The notes under the pieces were generated by a model. The model ran no database searches and was not told where the DNA came from. It saw only the letters and a program-made list of their open reading frames with translations. The translations under genes were made by a program, and so were the position numbers. From positions 27,081,998-27,145,997 of the forward strand of contig JASXTE010000017.1 of assembly GCA_030280995.1 (NCBI GenBank): a DNA stretch of 64,000 nt. The letters run 5' to 3'. Origin of the DNA: Hemileia vastatrix (taxonomy: Eukaryota > Basidiomycota > Pucciniomycetes > Pucciniales > Zaghouaniaceae). Of the stretch, positions 10,038 through 21,162 are shown piece after piece (position 1 is the stretch's first letter; every line of letters begins with the position of its first letter).

Positions 10038-10843
10038 TGTCAAGGTACACTTTTGGTCTAGAAGATTGGTATGAAGTTTTTACGAGGATTTTGAAGGTTT
10101 AAATGGACTCTCAACAAATTTGTACGTATCTCTTAAATCTAGGATGATTATTTTACTCAATTTAAAAGAGGTATGATTAAAATATTGATATAAATTATAT
10201 ATTAGAGTTACGTATTGTAAATACTAATTCTATAGATTATAAGAATAAGTGTTTGATTTGTTAATGTTGTTATAAAGTAATGTAGTAAAGGAATGATTAA
10301 AAGACAACAAAAAGAGGGGCCTTATATAGGCAAAGGAGAGACAAAGCACGGCAATCAAATTCTAAAAACAGTAGTATGAGAGAGAGAAAAGAATATTCCA
10401 GAAGGAGTATTTCAAATAATAAAGTTATTCTAAAAAGAAGGCGTCAAACAGATGTATTTACAGAGTATGTCAGAAAATACATCAATTTATTTAATATTTA
10501 CTTTAGAAGTCAATTATAAATAAGAAATTTGAATTTTTTGTATATATTTAATATTATTTGAATATTAAAATCTTATTTTAACTTAATATCTATTTTTTAA
10601 TATAAATTTTTATTTTTTCAAACCTGTCAAATGAGCACGGTGTTAGAGAAAAATATAAGAGACAATTTTATATTTTAATTTTAATTATTTATTTAATTTT
10701 ATCATTCTGTAATTAGTTAATTTATTATAACTAATTTTAATGTAACTAAATTAAAATTAAAAAATAATTAAAATGATAAGGTGCGGCTTCATCCAGTAAA
10801 TAATTAATTATTTCACTGGGTAAGTCTAGTAGCCTGGCTGACA
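10038..10843 (-). repeat. 5' LTR of element A
   Basis: 806 bp, near-identical to 2125-2930 and followed by the target duplication ATCAT. It contains the element's probable promoter. Confidence 0.93.
10321..10330 (-). promoter_or_regulatory. TATA box in 5' LTR of A
   Basis: On the minus strand CCTATATAAG lies within the LTR and is followed by a GC-rich GGCCCC segment. The same CTATATAAGG occurs in element C's LTRs, supporting a shared core promoter. Confidence 0.5.
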
Positions 10844-11639
10844 ATCATCCCATTCATATGCAGCACTCCACAGCATAACACTTTATAACTCAAAAAATCA
10901 TACAACATTTTTATTTTCATATCATATAAGAGTCATGCCCCCCTCACTCTCAAATCATGATAAATTACATCAAGTAATGCCTTTTATTGCTCTCAATCTG
11001 ATCTTGGACTCTGATTCTGCTTGTGAGTTCTATGATTTTCTGGGTATGTTGTGATTCTTAATGAATCCTTAGTGCATCAAGGTCAGTAAGTGAAACTAGC
11101 TTAGTGTTCATTACAGGAAATGGTGTGCTTTATATATGTGCTGAGACACAAGAGGAAAGCGGAGAATAATTATCTGCATATAGTAATTATAATTGAGAAA
11201 AGTTGTATATCATTTGAGATATGAAAAGTATTATTGAATATAGTAATTATTATAGAAGATTGACTATGATTAATTAGAGATCACAAAAAAGGAAAAGTAA
11301 ATATTAAGGATAATAGAATGATAGACTATAGAGTTGTATTACTAAATATAGTAAGAAGAGAATTTAAGAACCACACAATCCTCTTTTGAACTGAACCAGA
11401 GATGTAAACGACAAAAGTTAATAAAGTTTATTAGACACAAGTCTTATGAAGAAAGCAGCGCTTTAAAACTAAAAGAAACTAAGAGAAAATTGAGGAGAGT
11501 CAAAATGTTAATAAGAATGAAGAATAAAAAGTGAGAAGTGATAAAAAGGAGATGCAGAATAAAAAAGTGAAAACATCTCTTTTTATACATAAAATTGAGT
11601 AAGTGCTACTTTGCATAATTATGAAATGACTACACACAG
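10844..11639. other. Intergenic, no gene seen
   Basis: AT-rich DNA between element A and solo LTR Y1. No frame, repeat or RNA gene could be supported. Confidence 0.5.
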
Positions 11640-12850
11640 TGTAGACTGTTCTAAAGTACTAAGCAGTAGAAAAAATTTGAGATGGGTTGGTTCTCTTCAA
11701 TTTCTAAAAAGAAGCACCTGCCACTCTTATTTTTAAAGACAGTGCAATAATGTGTAACCCTAATATTTGATTAGAAAATTTATAAGTTGAGAGATGAGTT
11801 TTAGAGATCAGGAAAAACAAGTATTACTATCTGGATATTTCTATTCTTAACAAGCGCTAATATCCACAGCTACTCCCTCTTGAAGCGCTCTCTTTGAATA
11901 TGCCTTATTATAGCAATAAAATAACTCTAGTAATAGTCAATCCTACTAAATCTATATATTCTTTCTATGTTGCGCTTTTTTCACTATACTATATGAAAAT
12001 ACACACACAGACACAAAAATGATAAAAGATTTAGAAAAATATCTCTAATTCACTTATTCTATTCTTCTTATATTCTACTTATGAAAAAGTCTCTCTATCT
12101 CTATCAAATAGTCCTCCTTTTATATTTTTCCAGTACTCAAGACACAGTTCCCTAGTGGATCTTTAGCGCTGGATCTAGCGCCACATTAGTAAAACAATAA
12201 TTAATCTATTAGTACACTACATACACTGCTTGTAGCAACTACAGTGCCTAAAACATATCCTATGATTACTAACACTAGTATTAACTTGTTTCACTCATAC
12301 TCCACATATGCGCTTTTGACTATACCTTTGTTATGTTTCAGTGCTACTTTCAGGTTTGACCCATTCTAATGCTGATCCTAGTTGCCTTGACTCTTGGGTA
12401 GTTTTGTGATTGAGTCCCCACTCTCCTTTCTTTAATACTAATTTCATAGTTCTGACGATTCACTTAACTAGTTAGCCTCCTTTATTACCTGTTTCAGTAA
12501 GTTTACCCAACTAGCCGCGGTGAAGTATACTATGCACTTGAGTTGTCCTTAAGCCCTAACTCCTTCCTTAATGCATAACACACAATTATTGGAAAATCCA
12601 ATCCATATTGTTCAGCCCTTGCAGTCCTAAATCAATAACACACTATTCCCCATTGTGCGGTATATCTCGCTGCAAAATTTGAGCACACCAACCCTTAATT
12701 CTTTTCCGCGCTTCCATTTCCTTTGCTCTTTGAAACACACAAATACATATTATATTTTAGCACTACCTACTGATCTAACTCCCTTTGTCCTTCCTGGACT
12801 ATGCGCGCTGATTGGTCTATAATTATTCTACCTGTGAGGTGCATACCACA
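11640..12850 (-). repeat. Solo LTR Y1
   Basis: About 1.2 kb beginning TGTAGA and ending TACCACA on the plus strand, that is TGTGGTA...TCTACA on the minus strand, the end type of the B/D LTRs. It is flanked by a perfect 4-bp duplication ACAG (11636-11639 and 12851-12854). A second, inverted copy (Y2) lies split across 28047-53842. There is no internal region, so it is a solo LTR left by recombination. Confidence 0.8.
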
Positions 12851-13803
12851 ACAGAACAAAAATGAAATGAAAGGTCAAAAAGTAATAAGTCCAAGCAAAA
12901 TTAATATCTGGATTCAGTATTACATGTAAAGATTGTCAAGACAATAATAAATAGAGAAGAGATATTTCATTTAACATCTTCTCCCAGACTTTCAAGCATC
13001 TTATTCTGAATTTGAGGCTTTGTCATCTGTGTTCATAATTGTATTGTTATGAGGTTCTGGAGTTGATATAGGCACTCTCCTCATGTAGTGTTTTCAGATT
13101 TATTGTTTATTCAGTAATGTTCTTAAGATTTTCTATTAAGTCATTTTGTGTCACTATGTTACTTACTTATTCAATAAGATCTGTATGATATTGGTGGGAG
13201 GCTTTGGAGGATATTTCTTCTACTTCAAACTCTTCTAACTTTCCTAAGAGGTCTCTATCTTCTAGTAAATTTTATCCCTTCTATTGTTTTGTCTTGTCTT
13301 GTTTTTGTGTTGTCACTTATCTCAATATCTATTTTATTCATTTTATATTTTTCTTATTTTTAGTTTCATCTCATTCAGTGCTGCTTCATTCAATTACTGT
13401 TCAACTTCTTACTTACTTTGTTATTTACATTTTGGTTCAGGTATTTAACATGTTAGTATTCTCTTATGCTGAAATGACATCTCTTTTTATCCCTTCTATT
13501 GTTTTGTTTTGTCTTGGTTTTGTGTTGTCACTTATCTCAATATCTATTTTATTCATTTTATCTTTTTCTTATTTTTAGTTTCATCTCATTCAGAACTGCT
13601 TCATTTAATTACTGTTCAACTTACTACTTACTTTATTATTTACATTTTGGTTCAGATCAAAAGGTTATGGGCCCAGCGCCTTTTTAATTATCCAATGTGG
13701 CATCTTCACCTACAGACAATTCCAAAACCTCTTTTGAATCCAGCATCACCATTATTCATGATCCTAGTCCTAACTGTTTAGATATGGACTCTAACTTTTA
13801 CGT
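12851..13803. other. Spacer without gene
   Basis: No coding sequence is supported. The plus-strand frames at 13204-13882 are T-rich translations of a duplicated low-complexity stretch. Confidence 0.5.
13271..13655. repeat. 170-bp direct duplication
   Basis: 13271-13440 and 13486-13655 are near-identical 170-bp copies, both starting TTTATCCCTTCTATTG and ending CATTTTGGTTCAG, separated by 45 bp. The content is T-rich and non-coding. Confidence 0.75.
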
Positions 13804-14896
13804 TGTGGTCTTCCAACATTGGCAGGGGCCTTTGTTGTGTGATTTGGCACTGTTGGTGCATGTCTTAATTGACATCTGTTAAGAAATTTGGTATTTTTCT
13901 GGTTTTATCCTGTGGATATTGGGTCTGAGGGTATGTGGGTACTATCATTGGATAGCCCTGGTTCTTCTCTATATTTTATGTCTTGTAGACATTTTTCATA
14001 TTCTGAGTTTTAAGGGTTCATTTCCTCATTTTTCATTTATAAAAGATTGCTGTTTAATTTTGTTTTTCATGTTTTACGGGCTAACCTTAAGTCTTAGGGT
14101 TAAGTGCTTAGTACCATTGGATAGAGCTAATTTTTCTCTATATTTCATGTCTCAATGTTGTTATAGTGAAATTCCGTGTTTTAAAGGTTTTAGTAGTTGT
14201 AGCTAATTTTTCTAAGTAGATTAGTGGTTTTTATTGGTTTTCTGGCTTCAGGGAGGCTGGGCCGCTTCAGGCGGCATCTCCGATGTCGGGCGGCTCGCCC
14301 GCCTCTGTTTTAGGAGGTTAGGGAGCGCTCCAGGAGGGTTTTTTATGCAATTTGGCAGGTACAGGCGCCAGATTGGGGGGTGCGCATGGGCTCTTAGTTA
14401 GTGGTCTGTGTGTACATAGTGAATAAGACAGTTTGGGGCAACCTTAATCATCATACAACCATCCGGAGGTGATCTCATTGTTCCTCACTCTGTTTTCACT
14501 GTTTTCTGGCCACAATTGGCTGTGTTTGTTGCAAGTGAGTTCTTCATTTAACTTAACTTTGGCAACTGTTTTCTCTGTTATAGTCTTGCAAGCTATAGCA
14601 AGTATTATTGCTGTCTCTGGTGTGGATTTGCAGCCTACATCAAGTATCTTTGCTGTCTCTGGTGTGGACTTTGTTCTACATTTCAGTTCTTTTGTCTGGT
14701 AGTCTATCTGGGGACTACTTTCTTGGCTCATCAAGCAGTCAAGTGTGTTTAAAAGGGGCTTTAGCAAAACAGGAACCAACTTACTTTAGCAAGTAAATCT
14801 CACTCTATTTTTCTAAAGGGACAGGGGATTTTCTCTCTGGTTTTTCTCCAACTCCCTTGGTCAAGGCCTATAGCTAGTACTATAGGATTGTCTACA
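13804..14896 (+). repeat. 5' LTR of B1
   Basis: 1093 bp, TGTGGTCTTCC...TTGTCTACA, matching 26953-28042, 53976-55026 and the solo copy 37942-39034. It includes a GC-rich block (14258-14305). Confidence 0.92.
14038..14045 (+). promoter_or_regulatory. Candidate TATA box in B1 5' LTR
   Basis: TATAAAAG lies in an otherwise mixed-composition part of the LTR and is present in the other B-type LTR copies (for example 27188-27195). It is a plausible core promoter element; the transcription start is not known. Confidence 0.35.
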
Positions 14897-14900
14897 TTTC

Positions 14901-14917
14901 TGGCGCACAACGTGGGG
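14901..14917 (+). other. Primer-binding site of B1
   Basis: TGGCGCACAACGTGGGG starts four bases after the LTR. B2 has TGGCGCCCAACGTGGGG and D has TGGCACCCAACGTGGGG at the same place, so all three are primed by the same or related tRNA, which I did not identify. Confidence 0.8.
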
Positions 14918-14987
14918 TAGAACTTGCTAGTTCTTTGGAATCTCTGTTTTCTTTGGTTGGCTCTTTTTGGTGTTTTGGACTGGAGGA

Positions 14988-17369
14988 ATGGATTCTGGTT
15001 CTGCTATTCCTGTGGTGACTGTCAGTGGGGGGGATGGTCCTCCTTCTGTGATGGTTAGGGAGTGTGTGAGGATTAAAACTTGGGATGGTACCAAGTTTAA
15101 TAGGGAGGATGTCAAGTGGTTTCTAGAGAAGTATGAAACTGCTGCTGGAGTGGATGGTGCTTCCTACCTGGACATGGTGAATCAGATTATCTTCTTCATT
15201 GGTGATAGGTCAGTGGAGAAGGAGATTGTGGCCATTTCTGGCTACAAGAAGAGGGATTGGAAATTGTTGTGTAGGGAAATGGTGGATAGATGGGGTGTCA
15301 GGTTCACTATGGTGGATCTGAACAAGGTTGTCAGTGAATGGCAATCTTATGGTGGTGTTGGTAACTTACATAGTTACAGGAAGTTTCTGCTACAGTTTGA
15401 TCCTGTGGTGGAATATTTGGTGGAAGTGGAGGAGCTGGCACATGAAAATGCTTCCAAGGATGTTTTTTGGTCTGCCCTGGCTAGAGATGTCAGGATGGAT
15501 GTGTTGAAGGAGTTGTCAAGAAAGGAATTGATGAAGACTCTTTCTAATGGGGACCAGAAGTTGCCTGCCTTGGATAAGGTGAAGGAGGCTGTTGAGGCCC
15601 ATTTAAAGTTATTGGCTGTGGACACCTATCAGGAGGGGTGTGCCGAGTATGTCAGCAAAGTCAGTGAGGCTTTGGCTGAAGAGGAAGTTAGGGAGAAGAA
15701 GGAGGAGAGAAATTTGGTGCAGGTTCCCAAACAGGAGAGGGACCCAATGGTGGAGCAGTTGGCTGATCTGACAAAACAGCTGCACATTTTTGTCCAGGAG
15801 GCCAAGAAGGTTAATAAGGCACCTTCTCAGCCAAGAGATTTTGAAAGGAGGGCTGGTAGGAGTGATCCTTGATTTTGCTCTTATTGCAGTAGGAGGGGGC
15901 ACAGGTCCAATGATTGTTGGGCACTGAACAGAGATGTGTCTGAAGAAAAAGTGGAGTTTGATGGCAGGGTTTTTAAGTTCCCTGACGGTTCTTTTGTGAA
16001 GCCCAGTGAGGGGCAGGCTCCTGTTGATTTGGTCATGAGAAGGGGTGGTCTCAATCAAAAGAGGCCAAGGTTTTAGGAGATTCCTGATCAGGGGAAGTCT
16101 TCTGTTAAGGTAGATGAGGACGTCAAGGGAAAGGGGAAGGAGGTCAATAAGGTCTCTTTTTCTACTTCCTTTGGTGGTTTGGAGTTGTATTCTTGTGGTG
16201 GACAGTCAAGTGGTGAATGCTTGGCTGGTGTTTATGATGTGGAAGCAGAGAAGGTGGGTAGGCCTAAAAGTAGTTCTCAGACCCAACCAAAGCCAAATGC
16301 TTCAAAGGGTGATCCTAAGCTGAGTGCAGCTAGGAAAAGGTACAGCAAAGAGGAGCTGTACAAGATGCAGAAGGGTATGGCTGATATGGGCCCCCCTAGT
16401 TTTGGCGCATTGGATATGAATGGTGAGCCAATGCCAATGGAGGTGGATTCTGACTCTGAGGAAGATGTCCCTTTGGCTTTATTGCCAAAGCCTGTTGGAG
16501 TCAGAGGTTCTTGTGAGGGATTTGGTTTGGTTCCTGTTAATGTTAAATCTGTTGGTGGTGCCGGTCCTCAAGAATCTTCTAGGACCAAGGTGGTGAAGCA
16601 AAGAGCTCACTTTGAGAGGCCAGTAGTGTCTGGTAAAGTTAATGTTATGGACTCTGTCCTGGAAAGGATGAACCAGGGTCAGGTTTCCCTATCTTATGGG
16701 GAATTGTATGCTATCAGTCCAGGGTTGGCTGATAGGCAGAAGAAGTTGTTGACCAGGAGAAGGGTTTCTTCTGGTGAGGTAGAATACATTTGTGATTCTG
16801 CTGAAAAGTTTGGTGAGGGGTTGGAAACTCATTTTTCTGCTCCTCTAGGATATGTCAATGTCACTCTGAATGGCAGGGAGGCAAGGGCATTGGTGGATTC
16901 AGGTTCTCAGATAAACCTGATTTCTTTGTTTGACGCAACTCATATGGGCCTCCCCATCAAAACTGGTATTGGTGGGAATTTGAGAGGGATCGGTGGCCAT
17001 GTCACTGAATTGGTTGGAACTTCAGAGTTTGTGAAGTTCGATGTTGGAGGAGCCTCAGGGAAGGTTCATTTTTACATTGCTAAAGGTAATGTAAAAGCAG
17101 TTTTAGGTGGGCCATTCTTGATGGATTTTCAGGCAAGAATAGGTTATCAATTTGATTTGGGAATCAGTTTGGAGTTGACTGGTGAAGACGAAAGGAGGCT
17201 TCAAATGATGTTATCATCCCCTGGAGAGGATGGTTGGGAGACTAGGCCTGGTTTATCTTCAATGTGCCAGTGCATGGACTGCTGCAGGAGAAGGAAGGAA
17301 GTGGGTGCTGCCTCTGGCTTTTTGGAGTGCGGCTCAGGCTCTATTGAGAGTCTGTCTTTTTTAGAGTAA
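14988..17369 (+). pseudogene. gag: B1 gag-protease with two stops
   Basis: ATG at 14988 (MDSGSAIP). The frame is broken by TGA at 15870, where B2 and D have tryptophan, and by TAG near 16075, where B2 has glutamate; otherwise it stays in one frame to TAA at 17367. The N-terminal capsid-like region has RIKTWDGTKF and DRWGVRFTMVDLNKVVSEWQ. A canonical zinc knuckle CSYCSRRGHRSNDC (C-x2-C-x4-H-x4-C) follows the first stop. The protease has ALVDSGSQINLIS with intact catalytic Asp, then a glycine-rich region and FLMDFQARIGY. A cysteine pair MCQCMDCCRRRKE lies near the end. The stop overlaps the pol start codon (TAATG). Confidence 0.88.
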
Positions 17370-20300
17370 TGAGGGCTGATCACCCTAGTGCTACAACCTC
17401 TCCCCGAGATGAGGAAATCCCAGGTTGTAGTAGGTCAGCTCCCTTGGAGATATACCAAGTGGATTTTCAACTTTCTCTTTTTAATGTTTCTCTTCTCTGC
17501 AAGTATTCATCAAGTTTTTTATCAAGTCTCTTTTCTCTCTCAAGATTCTTAATTATTTTTAATTCAAGTTCAAAGAAGAAGATTGGTTATATATCTTTAT
17601 TGAAAGATATGCGGAAAAGTTTTGGGGCGGTGAGATTGGGGTCTAAAAGTAAGTCCTCCCAATTGTGCACCGCTAGGGTTTCTTCTACACCTTTCAAAAA
17701 CATTACCTGGGCCACACCTGTGAGCATTGGGGAAACCCCTGGTTATTTTTGTAGGTCAGAAGAAAACTTAAGAAAAGAAGATAAAAATTTCAAGATAATT
17801 CATGAAAATCAAGAAAAAAATCTGAAGATAATGAAGAAAGAAGACGCAAAATATTTTTGTGAAGATCGTCAAGATCTATTTTTGGGCCTCCAGAATGAGG
17901 TTAAACTGCAGAAAATTTTGAAGAGAGAAGATCATCAAGATCAATCTTTGGGCCTCCAGCATGAGGATAAACTGCAAAATTTTAGAAGATGTGATTCAGA
18001 AGGTGAATTAAGATTTGAAGATTTGGAAGTTGGAAGTGAGGATGAAGATGTGGAATTGCAGAAAAGTTTTGGAGTGGTGAGATTGGGGTGTAAACGTAAG
18101 TCCTCCCAATTGTGCACCACTATGGTTTCTTCTACACCTTTCAAAAACATTACCTTGGCCACACATGTGAGCAATGGGGAAACCCTTGGTTTTTGTTCCA
18201 GGTCTGGTGGTGAAGATTTCCTGAAGATCCCTCAAGTTGAAGGTGGAGCGGCAAAGTATAAGAAGGTAGCGCAGAAGATTAGGCCTATCAATGAGCCTAT
18301 GCCTGTGGGTTTGAATCCGCCTTTGAAAAGACCTCCTTTGTCAAGAGATCCGTACTGTACTCCTTTGGTGAAGAATCCTCCAGAATTTGTAGAGACGGCT
18401 AGGGTGACCATGGAAAGGTTAAAGGTTGTTAATTTTGGTCCTGATGGGTGGTTGTCTGAAGAAGAAAAGAAGTTGTTGTTGCACGTTATTGTGCTAAGGG
18501 AGAAAGCTGTGGCGTTTGTTGAGGAGGAAAGGGGTGTATTGAAGCACTCTTATGGGGAACCTTACTTGATTCCTGTGGTTTGTCATGAACCTTGGCAAAT
18601 CAAACCTATTCCAATTCCAGCCGCTATTAGAGAGGATTTTGTGGAGATTGTTAGGGAAAGAGTCAGGACTGGGTTATATGAACAATCAAAATCCAGTTAC
18701 TCAAGTCCGGTGTTCTGTGTAAAGAAGCAGAATGGAAAGTTGAGGGTGGTTCATGATCTTAGAGCCTTGAATAGAGTCACTATCAAGGACGCTGGTATGC
18801 CGCCAAGTGCAGAGGATTTTGTTGAAGCTTTTGCTGGAAGGGTGTGTTATGGTTTAGGTGATATTATGGGTGGTTATGATGAGAGGGAACTACATACGGA
18901 TTCAAGGCCTCTCACAACTTTTGAGACTCCTTTGGGAAGATTTCAGCTCACTAGGTTGCCTCAAGGAGCAACTAATTCAGTGGCAGTTTATCAAGCACAG
19001 ATGGCTTGGATTTTGCAGGATGAGGTTCCTACTCATGCTGATATTTTTATTGATGATGGTGGAATTAAAGGACCATCCACTGATTATGGTAATGAGGTGT
19101 TAGCGGAGAACCCTGGCATAAGGAGGTTTGTGTGGGAATATGCAATAACTCTAGAGAGATTGTTGTTCAGGATTGAAGAGGCTGGTTTGACTATTTCAGG
19201 GTCAAAATTCTGTTGTTGTGTTCCTGCTTTGGAAATTCTGGGTCATGTAGTATGTAAAGAGGGAAGGTTTATGGCGAAGAAGAAGATTAATAAAACTCAG
19301 TCATGGCCAAGGCTTAAAAATACTACTGAAGTCAGGGAATTTTTGGGTGTATGTGTATATGTCAGGATTTTTATTAAGGATTTTTCATTGTTGGCTTCAC
19401 CTTTAAGGAGGTTGACCAGAAAAGATGCAGATTGGGAATGGACTGAAGAGTTTGAAGAGGTTTTTCAGAAGCTGAAAAAGGTTGTTGGTGAGGATATTGT
19501 TCTTCACAAGTTGGATTATGGTGTTGGTGCTGGAAAAATTTATCTGGCAGTGGACTCAAGTTATATTGCTGCTGGTGCTGTTTTGTCTCAGGAGGATAAG
19601 ACTGGAAGGGTCAGGCAAGTAAGATATGAGTCTGTGGTGTTTAATGAGGTGGAATCTAGGTATTCTCAACCTAAGTTGGAATTGTGTGGCGTAGCTAAAA
19701 TTTTAAAGAAGCTACAGACAGTTTTGTTGGGGCAGCATTTTGAGCTGCAGGTGGATGAAAAATCTTTGGTTCAGATGATCAATACACCTAGTCTTCCAAA
19801 TGCTCCAATGACTAGGTGTATGTCATTTATTCAACATTTTTCTTTTGACCTGGTACACAAACCAGGTAAAACTTTTACTATGCCTGATGGATTATCAAGG
19901 AGGCCACCTACAGATGAAGATTCTGATTCTGAAGAGTTTGACGAAGATGTTACAGTGATTAGGGCCAGCACAAAGGGTGCTGAGGATTTTTCTTACCTCC
20001 CCCATGAGGCTAAACTGGATGATTGTTATGACCTCCCCCAAGAGGCTAAACTGGCAGGATCTGATCTTGATTCTGGTGATCAGGATGTTTTTGTTGATGA
20101 AGATGGAGTTGTTGTTTGGGACAGCTCAAAATTGGAAAAGGGTGTTTTTGTTAGTGAACTGGATTCTCAAAAGGTTCAGTGGAAAGAGAAGGACATGCCA
20201 AAATTTAAGGATTGGTGTCCTGGTTGGGCTGCTCAATTGGCTCATGTTCATACTGGTGATTTTGATGACAGAATTGTACCCTTGGATGTTGTTTTGTTGG

Positions 20301-21162
20301 ATTTTGAAGATGAGACCTGGGGTCAGTCTGGGTTTTATTTTATCCTGGTGGAATATCTGTTGACCTTGGAGAGGCCAGATAGTTGTGATGATGATACTTG
20401 GTTGGCAATCAAGAAGAAGAGTCCTGGATTTTATTTGTCAGGAAGGCGGTTGATGAGAAGGAGACATCCTAATCCTCAAGTGGTGGTGACTCAGAAGAAG
20501 GGTCAAGAATTGGTTTTGAAGTCTTTGCATGAAGACCTTGGTCATAGAGACTTTGGGGAGACTTATAGAAGAGTAGCAGACAGATTTTGGTGGCCGGGTA
20601 TGAAGTTGGCTGTGCAGGGTTGGGTTCAATCTTGTGAAGAATGTCAAAAAAGAAGTCACTTGAAACTTAAAGAGGTGGGCCGTGCCACTGGTGAATCAAC
20701 TGTTTTTGGAAGGGTCAGTCTGGATGCTGTCCATATTAAAGAGGGCAGGTATAAATACTTGATTGTTGCTAGGGATGATTTGTCTGGTTGGGTTGAGGCA
20801 GTGCCTCTGGTTAATTTGACGGCCAAGAATGTGGCAGAGTTCTTGAAGAAGGAGTGGATTTATAGGTATGGGTTGATGAAGTTGGTGACTGTTGATGGTG
20901 GGCCAGAGTTTGGTGCCGAATTTAAAGAAGCTGTGGCTAGTGTTGGTTCTAGAGTTAGAGTGGCTACACCGTATTATCCTGAAGCTGAAGGCATGGTTGA
21001 AAGAGGCCATCAAGTTATCAAGAATGCTTTGGTGAAGATGTGCGGAGAGAGTGCCGAAAAGTGGAGGCATTATTTACCCTTGGTTTTATTTGCTGATAGG
21101 GTCACTGTGAAGAGGACAACTGGCTATTCTCCTTATGAGTTAATGTTTGGTCAAAAAGCCGT
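17369..21162 (+). pseudogene. pol: B1 pol: RT, RNase H, integrase (5' part)
   Basis: Uninterrupted frame from ATG 17369 to the X1 insertion. Residues 1-330 form a variable extension containing a duplicated module. Reverse transcriptase: VVHDLRALNRVT near 460, LTRLPQGATNS, and the catalytic box FIDD near 559 in place of YxDD. RNase H: AVDSSYIAAGAVL near 727, SRYSQPKLEL, QVDEKSL. An acidic linker follows. Integrase: LHEDLGH with CEEC near 1055-1085; D-D-E at VSLDAVHI, TVDGGPEFG and EAEGMVERG. The frame ends only because X1 inserted after codons for GQKAV; it resumes in frame at 22298. All catalytic residues appear intact. Confidence 0.92.
17612..18204 (+). repeat. Duplicated module in pol N-terminal extension
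   Basis: Two direct copies of about 147 bp (17612-17758 and 18058-18204), 447 bp apart and so in frame, encode KSFG...SSQLC...VSSTPFKNIT...GET. Between them a shorter tandem pair of about 65 bp (17861-17985) encodes GLQ-E-KLQ repeats. B2 and D have only one copy of the module. Confidence 0.8.

Larger units (their letters stand above)
2125..10843 (-). mobile_element. Element A: Ty3/Gypsy chromovirus, full length
   Basis: Complete LTR retrotransposon of about 8.7 kb read on the minus strand: 5' LTR (10038-10843), primer site, leader, gag, zinc knuckle, protease-RT-RNase H, integrase-chromodomain, polypurine tract, 3' LTR (2125-2930). A perfect 5-bp target duplication ATCAT flanks it (2120-2124 and 10844-10848). 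The two LTRs differ at roughly a dozen positions over 806 bp, so insertion is fairly recent. The coding region is nevertheless broken by two in-frame stops and two frameshifting deletions relative to element C. The chromodomain and gene order identify it as a chromovirus. Confidence 0.93.

Noticed and set aside
14444..14779. 96-111-codon frames on both strands of B-type LTRs (also 27635, 38059, 54634)
   Set aside because: Present in each LTR copy as LTR sequence, including tandem TTGCTGTCTCTGGTGTGGA units, with no domain. A small LTR-encoded peptide cannot be excluded but is not supported.
15870..15872. TGA in gag as programmed readthrough or recoding
   Set aside because: Element D has TGG (Trp) at the matching WICSYC position, and B2 also has TGG. 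A point mutation is simpler.
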